Shown: piece after piece, positions 16,283-25,900 of the stretch
Numbering within the stretch: position 1 is the stretch's first letter
Layout of the letters: every line of letters begins with the position of its first letter
Source: Xanthobacteraceae bacterium
Lineage (GTDB): Bacteria > Pseudomonadota > Alphaproteobacteria > Rhizobiales > Xanthobacteraceae
Length of the DNA: 36,699 bases
Direction: 5' to 3'
NCBI GenBank assembly: GCA_030037895.1
Contig: JASHPW010000006.1
Span: forward strand, 1 to 36,699
The notes under the pieces: generated by a model
The model's input: the letters and a program-made list of their open reading frames with translations, nothing else
Databases searched by the model: none
What the model was told of the DNA's origin: nothing
Translations under genes and position numbers: made by a program

Positions 16283-16421
16283 TCCCTCCCCCCTTGTGGG
16301 GCAGGGGAGGGAAGGGGGTCGGGAGGCGACGCGAAACGAAGACATTCGCGGCCGGGCGCCGACGCCCGGGCAAAACCTCCCGACCCCCATCCCCAACCCT
16401 TCCCCACAAGGGGGAAGGGAG
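16283..16421. repeat. Large palindromic element between the two yejA paralogues
   Basis: ccctccccccttgtgggg followed by caggggagggaagggggt and cgggagg (from 16284) is mirrored by cctcccgacccccat, ccccaacccttcccc and acaagggggaaggg (to about 16421). The middle (about 16328-16374) is gcgacgcgaaacg... with its own gccgggcgccgacgcccggg palindrome. It belongs to the same class as 14247-14354. It fills most of the 196-base gap between the genes, and contains frames that look open only because of GC richness. Confidence 0.75.
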
Positions 16422-16449
16422 AAGCCGGACTTCGCGGCGCGCGCGGCGC

Positions 16450-18336
16450 TCATTGTCGGCCGCCGGTTTTGGCCGCCTTGTCGGCGTCCCACCACCAGAC
16501 GGTCGGAAACGCGGACATGCCGTATTTGGGCAACGGATCGGGACGGCTGAAGCGGTCCCAGCGTGCGCTGCGCACTTTGCCGTAGGTCCATTGCGGCACG
16601 ACGTAGAAGTTCCAAAGAAGAACGCGGTCGAGCGCCTTGGTGGCGGCGACGAGGTCGGCCCGGCTTTTGGCGAAGATCACCTGATCGATCATCGCGTCGA
16701 CGGCCGGATTCTTGATGCCGATGAGGTTGAGCGAGCCGGGCTGATCGGCCGCGTGCGAGCCCCAATAGCCGCGCTGCTCGTTGCCCGGCGACAGCGATTC
16801 GGCCCAAGAGGCGGTGATGATGTCGAAATCCCAGTTGCGCAGCCGGTTTTCGTATTGCGCGTCGTCGATCGTGCGCACGGTGACGCCGATGCCGAGGCGG
16901 TCGAGCGAGGGCTTGTAGAACAGAAAGACGCGCTCGAAGGTCGGGTCGTCGGCGAGGAATTCGACCGTATATGGCTCGCCGGTTTTGCCGTTGACGAGCC
17001 TTTCATTGCGCACCTCGTAGCCCGCCTCCTTGAGGAGCCGCACCGCCTCGCGCAGATTGGCGCGGGTCGCCTGCGGGCTGCCGCCGACCGGATTCGAATA
17101 GGGAGTGGTGAACAGTTCGGCGGGAACTTTGTCGCGCACCGTCTCCAGGATTTTGAGCTCGCGCCCGCTCGGCAAGCCGGTGGCGGCGAGCTCGGTGCCC
17201 TCGAAATAGCTGGCGATGCGCGTGTACTGGCCGAAGAAGATCTGCTTGTTCATCTCCTCGAAATCGAAGGCGAAATTGAAGGCGCGGCGCACGCGCGGGT
17301 CCTGGAATTTCGGCCGGCGGATGTTGAAGGCGAAGGCCTGCATCACGCCGATATTGTTGATGGGGAATTCCTCGAGGATGACGCGTTTCTCGTTGACCGC
17401 CGGGAAGTCGTAGGCGGTGGCCCAGTTCTTGGCGCTGTTCTCGGTGCGCCAATCGACCGTATCGCCCTTGAACGCTTCGAGCGCGACCGTCGAGTCGCGA
17501 AAATATTCGAACCGCAGTTCGTCGAAATTGTCGCGGCCGACATTGACGTTGAGATCGCGGCCCCAATAGTCCTTCACGCGCTCGTAGGCGATGTTGCGAC
17601 CGGGAGAAAATTCCTTGATGCGATAGGGGCCGGAGCCGAGCGGCGGCTCGAGCGTGGTCGCGCCGATGTCGCGCTTGGCGCCGTTCTTGTCCGCGCCCTC
17701 CCACCAATGCTGCGGCAGGACGAGGAGCTGGCCGACGATCTGCGGCAATTCGCGGTTGCCGGGTCCATCGAACGTGAAGGCGATCTCGCGCTCGCCGACC
17801 TTCTCGATCTTGACGACGTGACGGTAATAGGCCGCGAACTGCGGGCTATATTTCTTGAACGCGGCAAAGGAAAAGATCACGTCCTCGGGCGTGACCGGCC
17901 GGTCGTCGTGCCATTTCGCCTCTGCGCGCAGCCGATAGGAGGCGGCGGAGAAATCCGCGGGATAGCGCACGGCTTCGGCGAGCAGCCCGTATTCGGTCGA
18001 GACTTCATCGAGCGCCGGCGCCAGCAACGTGTCGTAGATGACGTCGATGCCGGTCGCCAACGTGCCTTTGACGCCGGCGACCGCGACGTTGAAATTGTCG
18101 TAGGTGCCGAGCGCGATCTGCCGCGCCGCGCCGCCTTTCGGCGCATCGGCGTTGATGTAGTCGAACTGTTTGAAGCCGGGCGGATATTTCAGGTCACCGA
18201 ACAGCGACACGCCGTGCCGCCAGGCCGGCTCCTGCGCCTGCGCCGGACGCGTCCAGGCGGGCAGCGGAAGCCGCCGCGCGACAAGCGCAATGAGGGCGGA
18301 CGTGAGCAGCGATCGTCGATTCACCCAGTGCTCCAA
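16450..18336 (-). CDS. yejA: Peptide ABC transporter substrate-binding protein
   Basis: A 628-residue periplasmic binding protein of solute-binding family 5. The N-terminus has two arginines (NRRSLLTSALIALVA) and ends near AQAQEPAW, so export is by Tat or Sec. The mature protein shows HGVSLFGDLKYPPGF, YINADAPKGG, PPLGSGPYRIKEF and WGRDLNVNVGRDNFDE, all typical of YejA. It is the first gene of the minus-strand set yejA-yejA'-yejB-yejE-yejF and so is the likely operon head. The 184 bases upstream, shared with the end of the cytochrome gene, would hold its promoter, though I cannot point to a convincing one. Confidence 0.9.
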   Translation of the reverse strand: MEHWVNRRSLLTSALIALVARRLPLPAWTRPAQAQEPAWRHGVSLFGDLKYPPGFKQFDYINADAPKGGAARQIALGTYDNFNVAVAGVKGTLATGIDVIYDTLLAPALDEVSTEYGLLAEAVRYPADFSAASYRLRAEAKWHDDRPVTPEDVIFSFAAFKKYSPQFAAYYRHVVKIEKVGEREIAFTFDGPGNRELPQIVGQLLVLPQHWWEGADKNGAKRDIGATTLEPPLGSGPYRIKEFSPGRNIAYERVKDYWGRDLNVNVGRDNFDELRFEYFRDSTVALEAFKGDTVDWRTENSAKNWATAYDFPAVNEKRVILEEFPINNIGVMQAFAFNIRRPKFQDPRVRRAFNFAFDFEEMNKQIFFGQYTRIASYFEGTELAATGLPSGRELKILETVRDKVPAELFTTPYSNPVGGSPQATRANLREAVRLLKEAGYEVRNERLVNGKTGEPYTVEFLADDPTFERVFLFYKPSLDRLGIGVTVRTIDDAQYENRLRNWDFDIITASWAESLSPGNEQRGYWGSHAADQPGSLNLIGIKNPAVDAMIDQVIFAKSRADLVAATKALDRVLLWNFYVVPQWTYGKVRSARWDRFSRPDPLPKYGMSAFPTVWWWDADKAAKTGGRQ

Positions 18337-18424
18337 TTGGGAAAAGATAAGGCGGGCAAATTCATTGCTCTTGCGTCATCGCGCCGGAGCCGCGGCTGCG
18401 TGATCTTGCCCACGCGGAAATGCC

Positions 18425-18451
18425 TCACGGCGCACCATGGGCCGCGCCGTG
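18425..18451. terminator. Possible terminator hairpin downstream of the CycM-like gene
   Basis: cacggcgc (18425-18432) pairs with gcgccgtg (18444-18451) around an 11-base loop, about 70 bases after the minus-strand cytochrome stop. There is no T-run, so factor-independent termination is uncertain. Confidence 0.35.
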
Positions 18452-18520
18452 ACGCCTGCCGGTGATTATGTACTTTTCGATGGCGGCGCCAGCATGCCGG
18501 CGCACGCCGCGACGAAATGC

Positions 18521-19168
18521 CTATTGCGGCTTAGGCGTGGAACCAGCCGTGCCGGACGGTGCGGGCGAGGCGCCGGCCGGCGGACTTGCGGCGGCAGCAG
18601 CCGCCGGTTTTGCCGGCGCCGACTGCGCCGCCGTCGGCAGCGGCTTGGCGGAGAGCGTATCGAGGTAGGCGATGACGTCGGCGCGCTGCTTTATGTTCGA
18701 CAAGCCGGCGAAGGTCATGGCCGTGCCGGGAACGTCGGCGCGGGGATTGGTCAGCCATTTGTCCAGCGCGTCGAACGTCCAGGTGCCGCCCTTCGCCTTC
18801 AACGCCGCCGAATATTTGAAACTCGCTACGGAGGCGACCGGCCGGCCCACGACACCGTACAGGTCCGGCCCGACCTTGGCGCCTTTACCTTCCTGCAGGT
18901 TGTGGCAGGTCTGGCACACCTTCGCGATCTTGGCACCCTGCTCCGGAGAGGCGGTCGCGAGCAGGGCGTCGATCGACTGTCCGGCCGGCGCCGCCGCCGT
19001 TGCGCCCTGTTTTTGCGCCGGTTGCTCCTCCTTGAGGGCGATCTCATAGCCGGCCTTCGCCGGCGCCGGTTGGGTGAAAATCGCGCCGGCGGCGATGTGC
19101 ACGGCGACAATAAGCAGGCAGGTTCCCAGCACGGCGCCGAGAATCTTGTTGATTTCGAACGCATTCAT
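18521..19168 (-). CDS. Membrane-anchored cytochrome c, CycM-like
   Basis: A 215-residue class I cytochrome c. Residues 8-30 (NKILGAVLGTCLLIVAVHIAA) are an uncleaved N-terminal anchor, followed by a Pro/Ala-rich linker and the haem site CQTCH at 85-89; GTAMTFAGL supplies the probable Met ligand. The last 40 residues are an Ala/Pro-rich tail. The arrangement matches CycM of Bradyrhizobium, which brings electrons to the aa3 oxidase. The start at 19168 (MNAFEINK) is chosen because it begins the conserved part; the frame stays open upstream opposite kdsB without similarity to anything. It is divergent from kdsB, a neighbourhood common in related genomes. Confidence 0.88.
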   Translation of the reverse strand: MNAFEINKILGAVLGTCLLIVAVHIAAGAIFTQPAPAKAGYEIALKEEQPAQKQGATAAAPAGQSIDALLATASPEQGAKIAKVCQTCHNLQEGKGAKVGPDLYGVVGRPVASVASFKYSAALKAKGGTWTFDALDKWLTNPRADVPGTAMTFAGLSNIKQRADVIAYLDTLSAKPLPTAAQSAPAKPAAAAAASPPAGASPAPSGTAGSTPKPQ

Positions 19169-19280
19169 CGCTGAATCGCTCCGCAGTGAGAAAGGAGGGC
19201 CGCCCAGCAATAGCCGGTTTGCCGCGCATTTTGCAACCCGTTTGCAATCCCCATGAGTGAGCCGGGCTCGGGCTTTCGCA

Positions 19281-20018
19281 ATGACCGATGTCCTCATTTT
19301 CATCCCCGCCCGCATGGCCTCGACCCGCCTGCCGGGCAAGCCGCTCGCCGATATCGCCGGAGAGCCGATGATCGTGCACGTGCTGCGGCGGGCCGAGGCT
19401 GCGGCGATCGGCCCGGTGGTGGTCGCGACCGATGCGCCGGCGGTCGCAGCGGCGGTGCGCGAGGCCGGCGGGCGCGCGGTCATGACCCGCTCCGACCACG
19501 CCTCCGGCTCCGACCGCATTTTCGAGGCGCTGGGCAAAGTCGATCCGGGACGCCAGGCGGCGATCATCGTCAATATGCAGGGCGATCTGCCGACGCTCGC
19601 GCCGTCCGACGTCGCGGCGGTCTTGGCGCCGCTCGCCGACAAGGCCGTCGATATCGGCACGCTCGCGGCCGCGATCAGGCGGCCGGAGGAGCGCGACGAT
19701 CCCGGCGTGGTCAAGGTGGTCGGCACCCCGGTTGCCCCATTGCGGCTGCGCGCGCTCTATTTTACCCGCGCCGCCGCGCCGTTCGGCGAGGGGCCGCTCT
19801 ACCATCATATCGGCCTCTACGCCTTCCGCCGCGCCGCGCTCGAGCGTTTCGTCAAGTTGCCGCCGTCGCCGCTGGAGCAGCGGGAAAAACTCGAACAATT
19901 GCGCGCGCTCGAAGCCGGCATGCGCATCGACGCGGCGATCATCGACGGCGTGCCGCTTGGCGTCGACACGCCGGAGGATTTGGCGCGCGCGCGCGCCGTG
20001 CTATCGAGGCGGCCATGA
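19281..20018 (+). CDS. kdsB: 3-deoxy-manno-octulosonate cytidylyltransferase
   Basis: A 245-residue CMP-Kdo synthetase. The N-terminal nucleotide-binding motif [15 protein letters not shown], the [10 protein letters not shown] segment and NMQGDLPTL are characteristic; the more usual QGDEP reads QGDLP here. It activates Kdo with CTP for lipid A inner core assembly in the cytoplasm. The ATG at 19281 matches the usual family start; an in-frame GTG at 19257 would add eight residues. The stop overlaps the pheA ATG (ATGA at 20015-20018), indicating coupled translation. Confidence 0.93.
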   Translation: MTDVLIFIPARMASTRLPGKPLADIAGEPMIVHVLRRAEAAAIGPVVVATDAPAVAAAVREAGGRAVMTRSDHASGSDRIFEALGKVDPGRQAAIIVNMQGDLPTLAPSDVAAVLAPLADKAVDIGTLAAAIRRPEERDDPGVVKVVGTPVAPLRLRALYFTRAAAPFGEGPLYHHIGLYAFRRAALERFVKLPPSPLEQREKLEQLRALEAGMRIDAAIIDGVPLGVDTPEDLARARAVLSRRP

Positions 20019-20869
20019 GGAAACGCAGGACGATCGCGTTCCAAGGCGAGCCGGGCGCCAATTCGCACATCGCTTGCACCGAGGCCTATCCGAACTACGC
20101 GCCGCTGCCCTGTCCGACGTTCGAGGATGCTTTCGCCGCGGTGCGCGCCGGCGCGGCCGACCTCGCCATGATTCCGATCGACAATTCGGTGGCCGGCCGG
20201 GTGGCGGACATTCATCACCTGATGCCGAAATCGGGCCTCAACATCGTCGCGGAATGGTTCCTGCCGGTGCAGCATCAGCTCATGGCGCCGCAGGGAGCGA
20301 CGCTCAAGACCATCAGGACGGTCGAGAGCCACGTGCACGCGCTCGGCCAGTGCCGCAACATCATTCGCGCGCTGGGCGTCAAGGCGGTGGTCGGCGCCGA
20401 TACCGCCGGCGCCGCGCGCGAAGTGGCGGAGGCGGGCGACGTGACCCGCGCGGCGCTGGCGACGACGTTGGCGGCGAAGATTTACGGCCTGCGCATCCTG
20501 AAAAAGAACGTCGCCGACGCCAAGCATAACACCACGCGCTTCCTGGTGCTGTCGCGCAAGCCGAAATGGGCGAACCGCTCCGAGCGGCGCGTCATCACCA
20601 CGTTCGTGTTTGAGGTGCGCAACATCCCCGCCGCCCTCTACAAGGCGCTCGGCGGCTTTGCCACCAACGGCGTGAACATGACCAAGCTGGAAAGCTACAT
20701 GATCGACGGCAGCTTCTCCGCCACTCAGTTCTACGCCGACGTGCAGGGTCATCCGCGCGAGCGCGCGCTCGAACTGGCGCTCGAAGAGCTGGAATTCGTG
20801 TCGCAACCGAACACGCTGAGGATTCTCGGCGTCTACCCGGCGCACCGGTTCCGCGAGCGGTTCAGATAG
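20015..20869 (+). CDS. pheA: Prephenate dehydratase
   Basis: A 284-residue monofunctional enzyme that turns prephenate into phenylpyruvate for phenylalanine synthesis. The catalytic part begins with [12 protein letters not shown], contains [11 protein letters not shown] and [10 protein letters not shown], and has the essential Thr in NTTRFLVL near residue 172. An ACT regulatory domain (about 190-275) follows, with the GVNMTKLES segment that binds phenylalanine for feedback inhibition. No chorismate mutase domain is fused. Overlap with kdsB at the start shows an operon, although the two pathways are unrelated. Confidence 0.93.
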   Translation: MRKRRTIAFQGEPGANSHIACTEAYPNYAPLPCPTFEDAFAAVRAGAADLAMIPIDNSVAGRVADIHHLMPKSGLNIVAEWFLPVQHQLMAPQGATLKTIRTVESHVHALGQCRNIIRALGVKAVVGADTAGAAREVAEAGDVTRAALATTLAAKIYGLRILKKNVADAKHNTTRFLVLSRKPKWANRSERRVITTFVFEVRNIPAALYKALGGFATNGVNMTKLESYMIDGSFSATQFYADVQGHPRERALELALEELEFVSQPNTLRILGVYPAHRFRERFR

Positions 20870-20909
20870 CTGGAAATACGCGCGCGGCGCGCGATCGAGG
20901 ACGCAACCG

Positions 20910-21227
20910 ATGAGCAACGGCGAGGCGAAGGTTCGGCGAACGCTGCATTTGCGGTTCACGCTGCCGGCGGCGGATTCCGCCCAGCTTGTCGGGATGATCA
21001 AGGCGGCGACGCCGTTCTATCAGATGTTCGGCAGCGCCCAGGTGCGATTGCTGCGGAACGTCGACGATCCGGCCAAATTCATCCAAGTGATCGAATACGA
21101 GGCGGACGAAGACTGGGAACTCAATCGGCAAAAAATTGCCGGCGACGCGCGGATGCAATCCTATCTGCAGGCCTGGCGCGCGATGTTGCCCGGCGCGCCC
21201 GAGATCGACGTTTATCAGGAGGTCTGA
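20910..21227 (+). CDS. Small protein of unknown function, possibly dimeric alpha-beta barrel
   Basis: A 105-residue protein without signal peptide or membrane segment. The alternation of strands and helices (LHLRFTLPA, QLVGMIKAATPFYQMF, VRLLRNVDD, FIQVIEYEADEDWELN) resembles small ferredoxin-like dimers such as antibiotic-biosynthesis monooxygenases, but no family signature is clear. It begins 40 bases after pheA on the same strand and could be the third gene of that operon. Codon use looks like its neighbours. Confidence 0.6.
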   Translation: MSNGEAKVRRTLHLRFTLPAADSAQLVGMIKAATPFYQMFGSAQVRLLRNVDDPAKFIQVIEYEADEDWELNRQKIAGDARMQSYLQAWRAMLPGAPEIDVYQEV

Positions 21228-21310
21228 GGACGGAGGACGGACGACAGAAGACAGAATAGCGTCATATCGTTCCGTCATTTGCCATCCGTCCTCCGTCGTC
21301 TGTCCTCAGA
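21223..21310. repeat. Inverted repeat between convergent genes, probable bidirectional terminator
   Basis: tctgaggacggaggacggac and gacagaagacaga (21223-21255) are mirrored by atccgtcctccgtcgtctgt and cctcaga (21284-21310). The ggacgga and gacaga units are themselves short repeats. The element starts in the last codons of the small gene and ends inside the phosphomannomutase stop, so the two convergent genes share it. Confidence 0.65.
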
Positions 21311-22805
21311 TCTTCTGATTGTACGCGCCGACCTCCTGGTGCGTGCGGATGACGGCGTCGAGCGCCGCGAACATCTCGCGCATGCGCGCCTCCGAGACCG
21401 GGCTTTCGACCACGACGACGAGTTCCGGCTTGTTGGAGGAGGCGCGCACCAAGCCCCAGGTGCCGTCCGCAACTGTCACGCGCACGCCGTTGACGGTGAC
21501 GAGATCGCGGATCGGCTGGCCGGCGACTTTGCCGCCGTTCTTCCGCTCGGCTTCGAAATGCTTCACCACGGCATCGACCACGCCGTACTTCTCCTCGTCG
21601 GCGCAGTAGGGCGACATGGTCGGCGAGGACCAGGTTTTCGGCAGCGCCTCCTTCAGTCCCGCCATGCTCTTTTGCGGGTTGCGGTCGAGCATGTCGCAGA
21701 CCGCGAGCGCGAAGATGAGGCCGTCGTCATAGCCGCGGCCGAACGGCTCGTTGAAGAAGAAGTGGCCGGATTTCTCGAAGCCGGCGACGGCGCCGATCTC
21801 GTGCACCCGGCGCTTCATGTAGGAGTGGCCGGTCTTCCAGTAATCGGTCCTGGCGCCGTTTGCGATCAGCACCGGATCAGTGGCGAACAGGCCGGTCGAT
21901 TTCACGTCGGCGACGAACAGCGCATTCTTGCTCCGTGCCGAGATGTCGCGCGCCAGCATGACCCCGACCTTGTCGGCGAAGATCTCCTCGCCAGTATTGT
22001 CGACGACGCCGCAGCGGTCGCCGTCGCCGTCGAAGCCCAAGGCCAGGTCGGCCTTGCTCGCCAGCACGGCGTCGCGCATGGCGTGCAGCATCTTCAAATC
22101 TTCGGTGTTCGGATTGTATTTCGGAAAGGTGTGGTCGAGCTCGCAGTCGAGCGGGACGACCTCGCAGCCGATCGCTTCCAGCACCTGCGGGGCGAAGGCG
22201 CCGGCGGTGCCGTTGCCGCAGGCGCACACCACTTTGAGACGGCGCTTGAGCTTCGGCCTGTTGGTGAGGTCGGCAATATAGCGCGCCGGAAAGTTGTCGA
22301 CGAACGTATAGGCGCCGCCGTCCTTCGTCTCGAAGCGGCCGTTGAGCACGATGTCCTTGAGGCGGAGCATCTCGTCGGGGCCGAAAGTGAGCGGGCGGCG
22401 CGTCCCCATTTTCACGCCGGTCCAGCCGTTGTCGTTGTGCGAGGCGGTGACCATGGCGACGCACGGCACGGCGAGGTCGAATTGCGCGAAATAGGCCATC
22501 GGCGTGAGCGCGAGGCCGATGTCGTGCACCTTGCAGCCCGCGGCAAGCAGGCCGTTGACGAGCGCCATCTTGATCGACGCCGAATAGGAGCGGAAATCGT
22601 GGCCGACGACCACGTGCGGCTCCACGCCAAGCTCGTGGATCAGCGTGCCGAGGCCGAGCCCGAGCGCCTCGACGCCCATCAGGTTGATCTCGCTGCCGTA
22701 AAGCCAGCGCGCGTCGTATTCGCGAAAGCCGGTGGCCTTCACCATCGGCTCGGATTCATAGGCATAGGTGTTGGGCCTGAGCAGCGGTTTCGGCTTGGGG
22801 AACAT
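21306..22805 (-). CDS. Phosphomannomutase/phosphoglucomutase
   Basis: A 499-residue alpha-D-phosphohexomutase. The phosphoserine loop TASHNDNGWTG has Ser122, the magnesium loop FDGDGDRCG spans about 259-267, and the sugar-binding loop is EKSGHFFF. The C-terminal domain ends with GLVRASSNKPELVV, which binds phosphate. It interconverts hexose 1- and 6-phosphates for exopolysaccharide or LPS sugars. The length and the residues before VKATGFREYDARW fit the ManB/AlgC-like proteins of alphaproteobacteria. It runs divergently from polA, with 153 bases between the starts. Confidence 0.9.
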   Translation of the reverse strand: MFPKPKPLLRPNTYAYESEPMVKATGFREYDARWLYGSEINLMGVEALGLGLGTLIHELGVEPHVVVGHDFRSYSASIKMALVNGLLAAGCKVHDIGLALTPMAYFAQFDLAVPCVAMVTASHNDNGWTGVKMGTRRPLTFGPDEMLRLKDIVLNGRFETKDGGAYTFVDNFPARYIADLTNRPKLKRRLKVVCACGNGTAGAFAPQVLEAIGCEVVPLDCELDHTFPKYNPNTEDLKMLHAMRDAVLASKADLALGFDGDGDRCGVVDNTGEEIFADKVGVMLARDISARSKNALFVADVKSTGLFATDPVLIANGARTDYWKTGHSYMKRRVHEIGAVAGFEKSGHFFFNEPFGRGYDDGLIFALAVCDMLDRNPQKSMAGLKEALPKTWSSPTMSPYCADEEKYGVVDAVVKHFEAERKNGGKVAGQPIRDLVTVNGVRVTVADGTWGLVRASSNKPELVVVVESPVSEARMREMFAALDAVIRTHQEVGAYNQKI

Positions 22806-22857
22806 GGGCGCCTCTGGGATCGGCCCTCAATATAGGAGCGAGCAGTGAATGGATATC

Positions 22858-22876
22858 CTCCCCCTTCCCGGGGGAG
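22858..22876. repeat. Short GC hairpin between pmm and polA
   Basis: ctccccc (22858-22864) pairs with gggggag (22870-22876). It may be a leftover half of the large palindromic class seen at 14247 and 16283, lying in the divergent promoter region. Confidence 0.5.
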
Positions 22877-22958
22877 AATAATTTGCCGATGCTCTTCGGC
22901 CTGCAATTATCCACTGCACCGTGCCAATCCGCGCCAAGCGACTATATTACCGGCCATC

Positions 22959-25900
22959 ATGCCCGCCGCGAAAAAATCCGAACCTGCCGCCAAGCCGGTG
23001 AAGAAAGGCGACCACGTCTTTCTGGTCGACGGTTCCGGTTACGTCTTCCGCGCCTATCACGCGTTGCCGCCGATCAACCGCAAATCGGACGGGCTGCAGC
23101 TCAACGCCGTGTTCGGCTTCTGCAACATGCTGTGGAAGCTGTTGCGCGACATGAAGCCGGAGGACAAGCCGACCCACCTCGCGGTCGTCTTCGACAAGTC
23201 GGAGAAGACCTTCCGCACCGAGATCTATCCCGCCTACAAGGCGCAGCGGCCCGATCCGCCCGACGATCTGCGCCCGCAGTTCAGGTTCATCCGCGAGGCG
23301 GTGCGCGCCTTCGATCTGCCCTGCCTCGAACAGGACGGTTACGAGGCCGACGATCTGATCGCCACTTATGTCCGCGAGGCGTGCGCGGCCGGCGCCACCG
23401 CCACCATCGTCTCCTCGGACAAGGACTTGATGCAGCTCGTCAGCGACCGCGTCGTCATGTTCGATACGATGAAGGACAAAAAAATCGGGCGTGCCGAGGT
23501 GATGGAGAAATTCGGCGTGCCGCCCGACAAGGTGATCGAGGTGCAGGCGTTGATCGGCGATTCGACCGACAACGTGCCGGGCGTGCCGGGCATCGGCGTC
23601 AAGACCGCGGCGCAGCTCATCGGCGAATATGGCGACCTCGACACGCTGCTCGCGCGCGCGTCCGAGATCAAGCAGGACAAGCGCCGGCAAGCGCTGATCG
23701 AGAACGCGGACAAGGCGCGGCTGTCGAAACAGCTCGTCACCCTCGACGATCACGTGAAGCTCGACGTGCCGATCGGCGAGCTTGCCGTGCACGAGCCCGA
23801 CCACAAGCGGCTCATCGCCTTCCTCAAGGCCATGGAGTTCAACGCGCTGACGCGGCGCGTGGCCGAATTTTCCAGCATGGATGCGGCCGAGATCGAGCCG
23901 GATGCGCGGCTGGCGGCGAGCGGCCTTTCCTCCGCCCCGCCGGCGGGGGAGGACGGCGAGGCCGGCAGGACCGCACCGGGTGAGGGGAGAGAGACGGCGC
24001 GGCAATTCCCCCTCGCTCGGCCCGCGGCGACGGCCGGTCTCTCCCGCAAAGGGAGCACCGAAGAACGCGCGAGCCTTCTCACCCCGCAGGCGCTTGCGGC
24101 CGCGCGCCTCGAAGCCGCGCGCACGGAAAAGTTCGACCGCGGGACATACGAGACGGTGCGCAGCATCGAGCAACTCAATGCCTGGATCGAGCGGGCGCGC
24201 GAAGCGGGCCTTGTCGCCGTCGACACTGCGGCCGCAAATCTCGATCCGATGCAGGCCGAGCTGTGCGGCTTCTCGCTCGCGGTCGCGCCGAATGACGCCT
24301 GCTACGTGCCGCTCGCTCACCGGCAGGGCGGCGATGGAGAAAATGCCGGCCTGTTCCGCGGCGACCTCGCTCCCGGCCAGATCGCCGAAGCCGCGGCGCT
24401 CGCAGTGCTGCGGCCGCTCTTCGCGGACATGGGCGTCATCAAGATCGGCCACGATTTGAAATTTGACTGGCAAATGTTCGCGCTGCGCGGCGTCGAGATT
24501 GCGCCCTACGACGACACCATGCTCATGTCCTACGCGCTCGATGCCGGCCGCTCCGATCATGGCCTCGAACCGCTCGCCAAGCGCATTTTCGATCACGCGG
24601 TGATCGATCTTGGCGAGTTGACCAAGGCGGGCAAGAGCAAGATCGCCTTCGACGGCGTTGCCATCGACAAGGCGACCGAATATGCCGCCGAGAAGGCCGA
24701 TATCGCGCTGCGGCTGTGGCGGGTTTTGAAGCCGCGGCTTGCCGCCGAGCGGGTGCTGACGGTGTACGAGACGCTGGAGCGGCCGCTCCTTGCCGTGCTC
24801 GCGCATATGGAGCGGCGCGGCATCGCGATCGATCGGCAGGTGCTGTCGCGGCTCTCCGGCGAATTCGCGCAGGAGGCCGCCGGCCTCGAAGTCGAGATCA
24901 ACGAGCTTGCCGGCGAGCCGGTCAACCCCGGCAGCCCGAAGCAGCTCGGCGACCTCCTGTTCGGCAAGCTCGGCCTGCCCGGCGGCACGAAGACCCGAAC
25001 CGGCCAATGGGCGACCGGGGCGCGCGCGCTCGAGGAATTGGCCGAGCAGGGCCACACATTGCCGCAGAAAATCCTCGACTGGCGCCAGGTCTCGAAGCTG
25101 AAATCGACCTACACTGATGCGCTGCCCGGATTCGTCAATCCGACGACGCATCGCGTCCACACCAGCTACGCGCTCGCTTCCACCACGACCGGCCGGTTGT
25201 CGTCGTCCGATCCGAACCTGCAGAACATCCCGATTCGCACCGAGGACGGCAGAAAAATCCGCCGCGCCTTCATCGCCGCGCCGGGAACGAAGCTCGTCTC
25301 TGCCGATTATTCGCAGATCGAGCTGCGGCTTCTCGCCGAGATCGCCGGCATCGCGCCGCTGCAGAAGGCCTTTCGCGAGGGCCTCGACATTCACGCCATG
25401 ACGGCGTCGGAAATGTTCGGCGTGCCGGTGAAGAGCATGCCCGCCGAGATCCGCCGGCGCGCCAAGGCGATCAATTTCGGCATCGTCTACGGCATCTCCG
25501 CCTTCGGCCTCGCCAACCAATTGGGGATCGCCCGCGAGGAGGCCGCCGCCTACATCAAAAAATATTTCGAGCGCTTTCCCGGCATCCGCGACTACATCGA
25601 GGAGACCAAGGCCTTCGCCAAGAAGTACGGCTACGTGACGACGCTGTTCGGCCGCAAGTGCCACTATCCCGACCTCACCGCCGCGAACGCCTCGATCCGT
25701 GCCTTCAACGAACGCGCCGCGATCAACGCCCGGCTGCAAGGCAGCGCCGCCGACATCATCCGCCGTGCCATGATCCGCATGGAACCGGCGCTGGCGAAGA
25801 AGAAGCTTTCGGCGCAGATGCTGTTGCAGGTGCACGACGAGCTGGTCTTCGAAGTGCCCGACGCCGAGGTGGACAGGTCGCTGCCGGTAATCAAGGCGGT

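Noticed and set aside
16254-16409. 52-residue upstream extension of the second YejA-like protein
   Set aside because: Encoded by the palindromic repeat; the Tat signal at 16253 is the natural N-terminus.
16279-18465. A 728-codon open frame on the plus strand opposite yejA
   Set aside because: Antisense shadow caused by codon bias; begins inside the palindromic repeat and has no family features.
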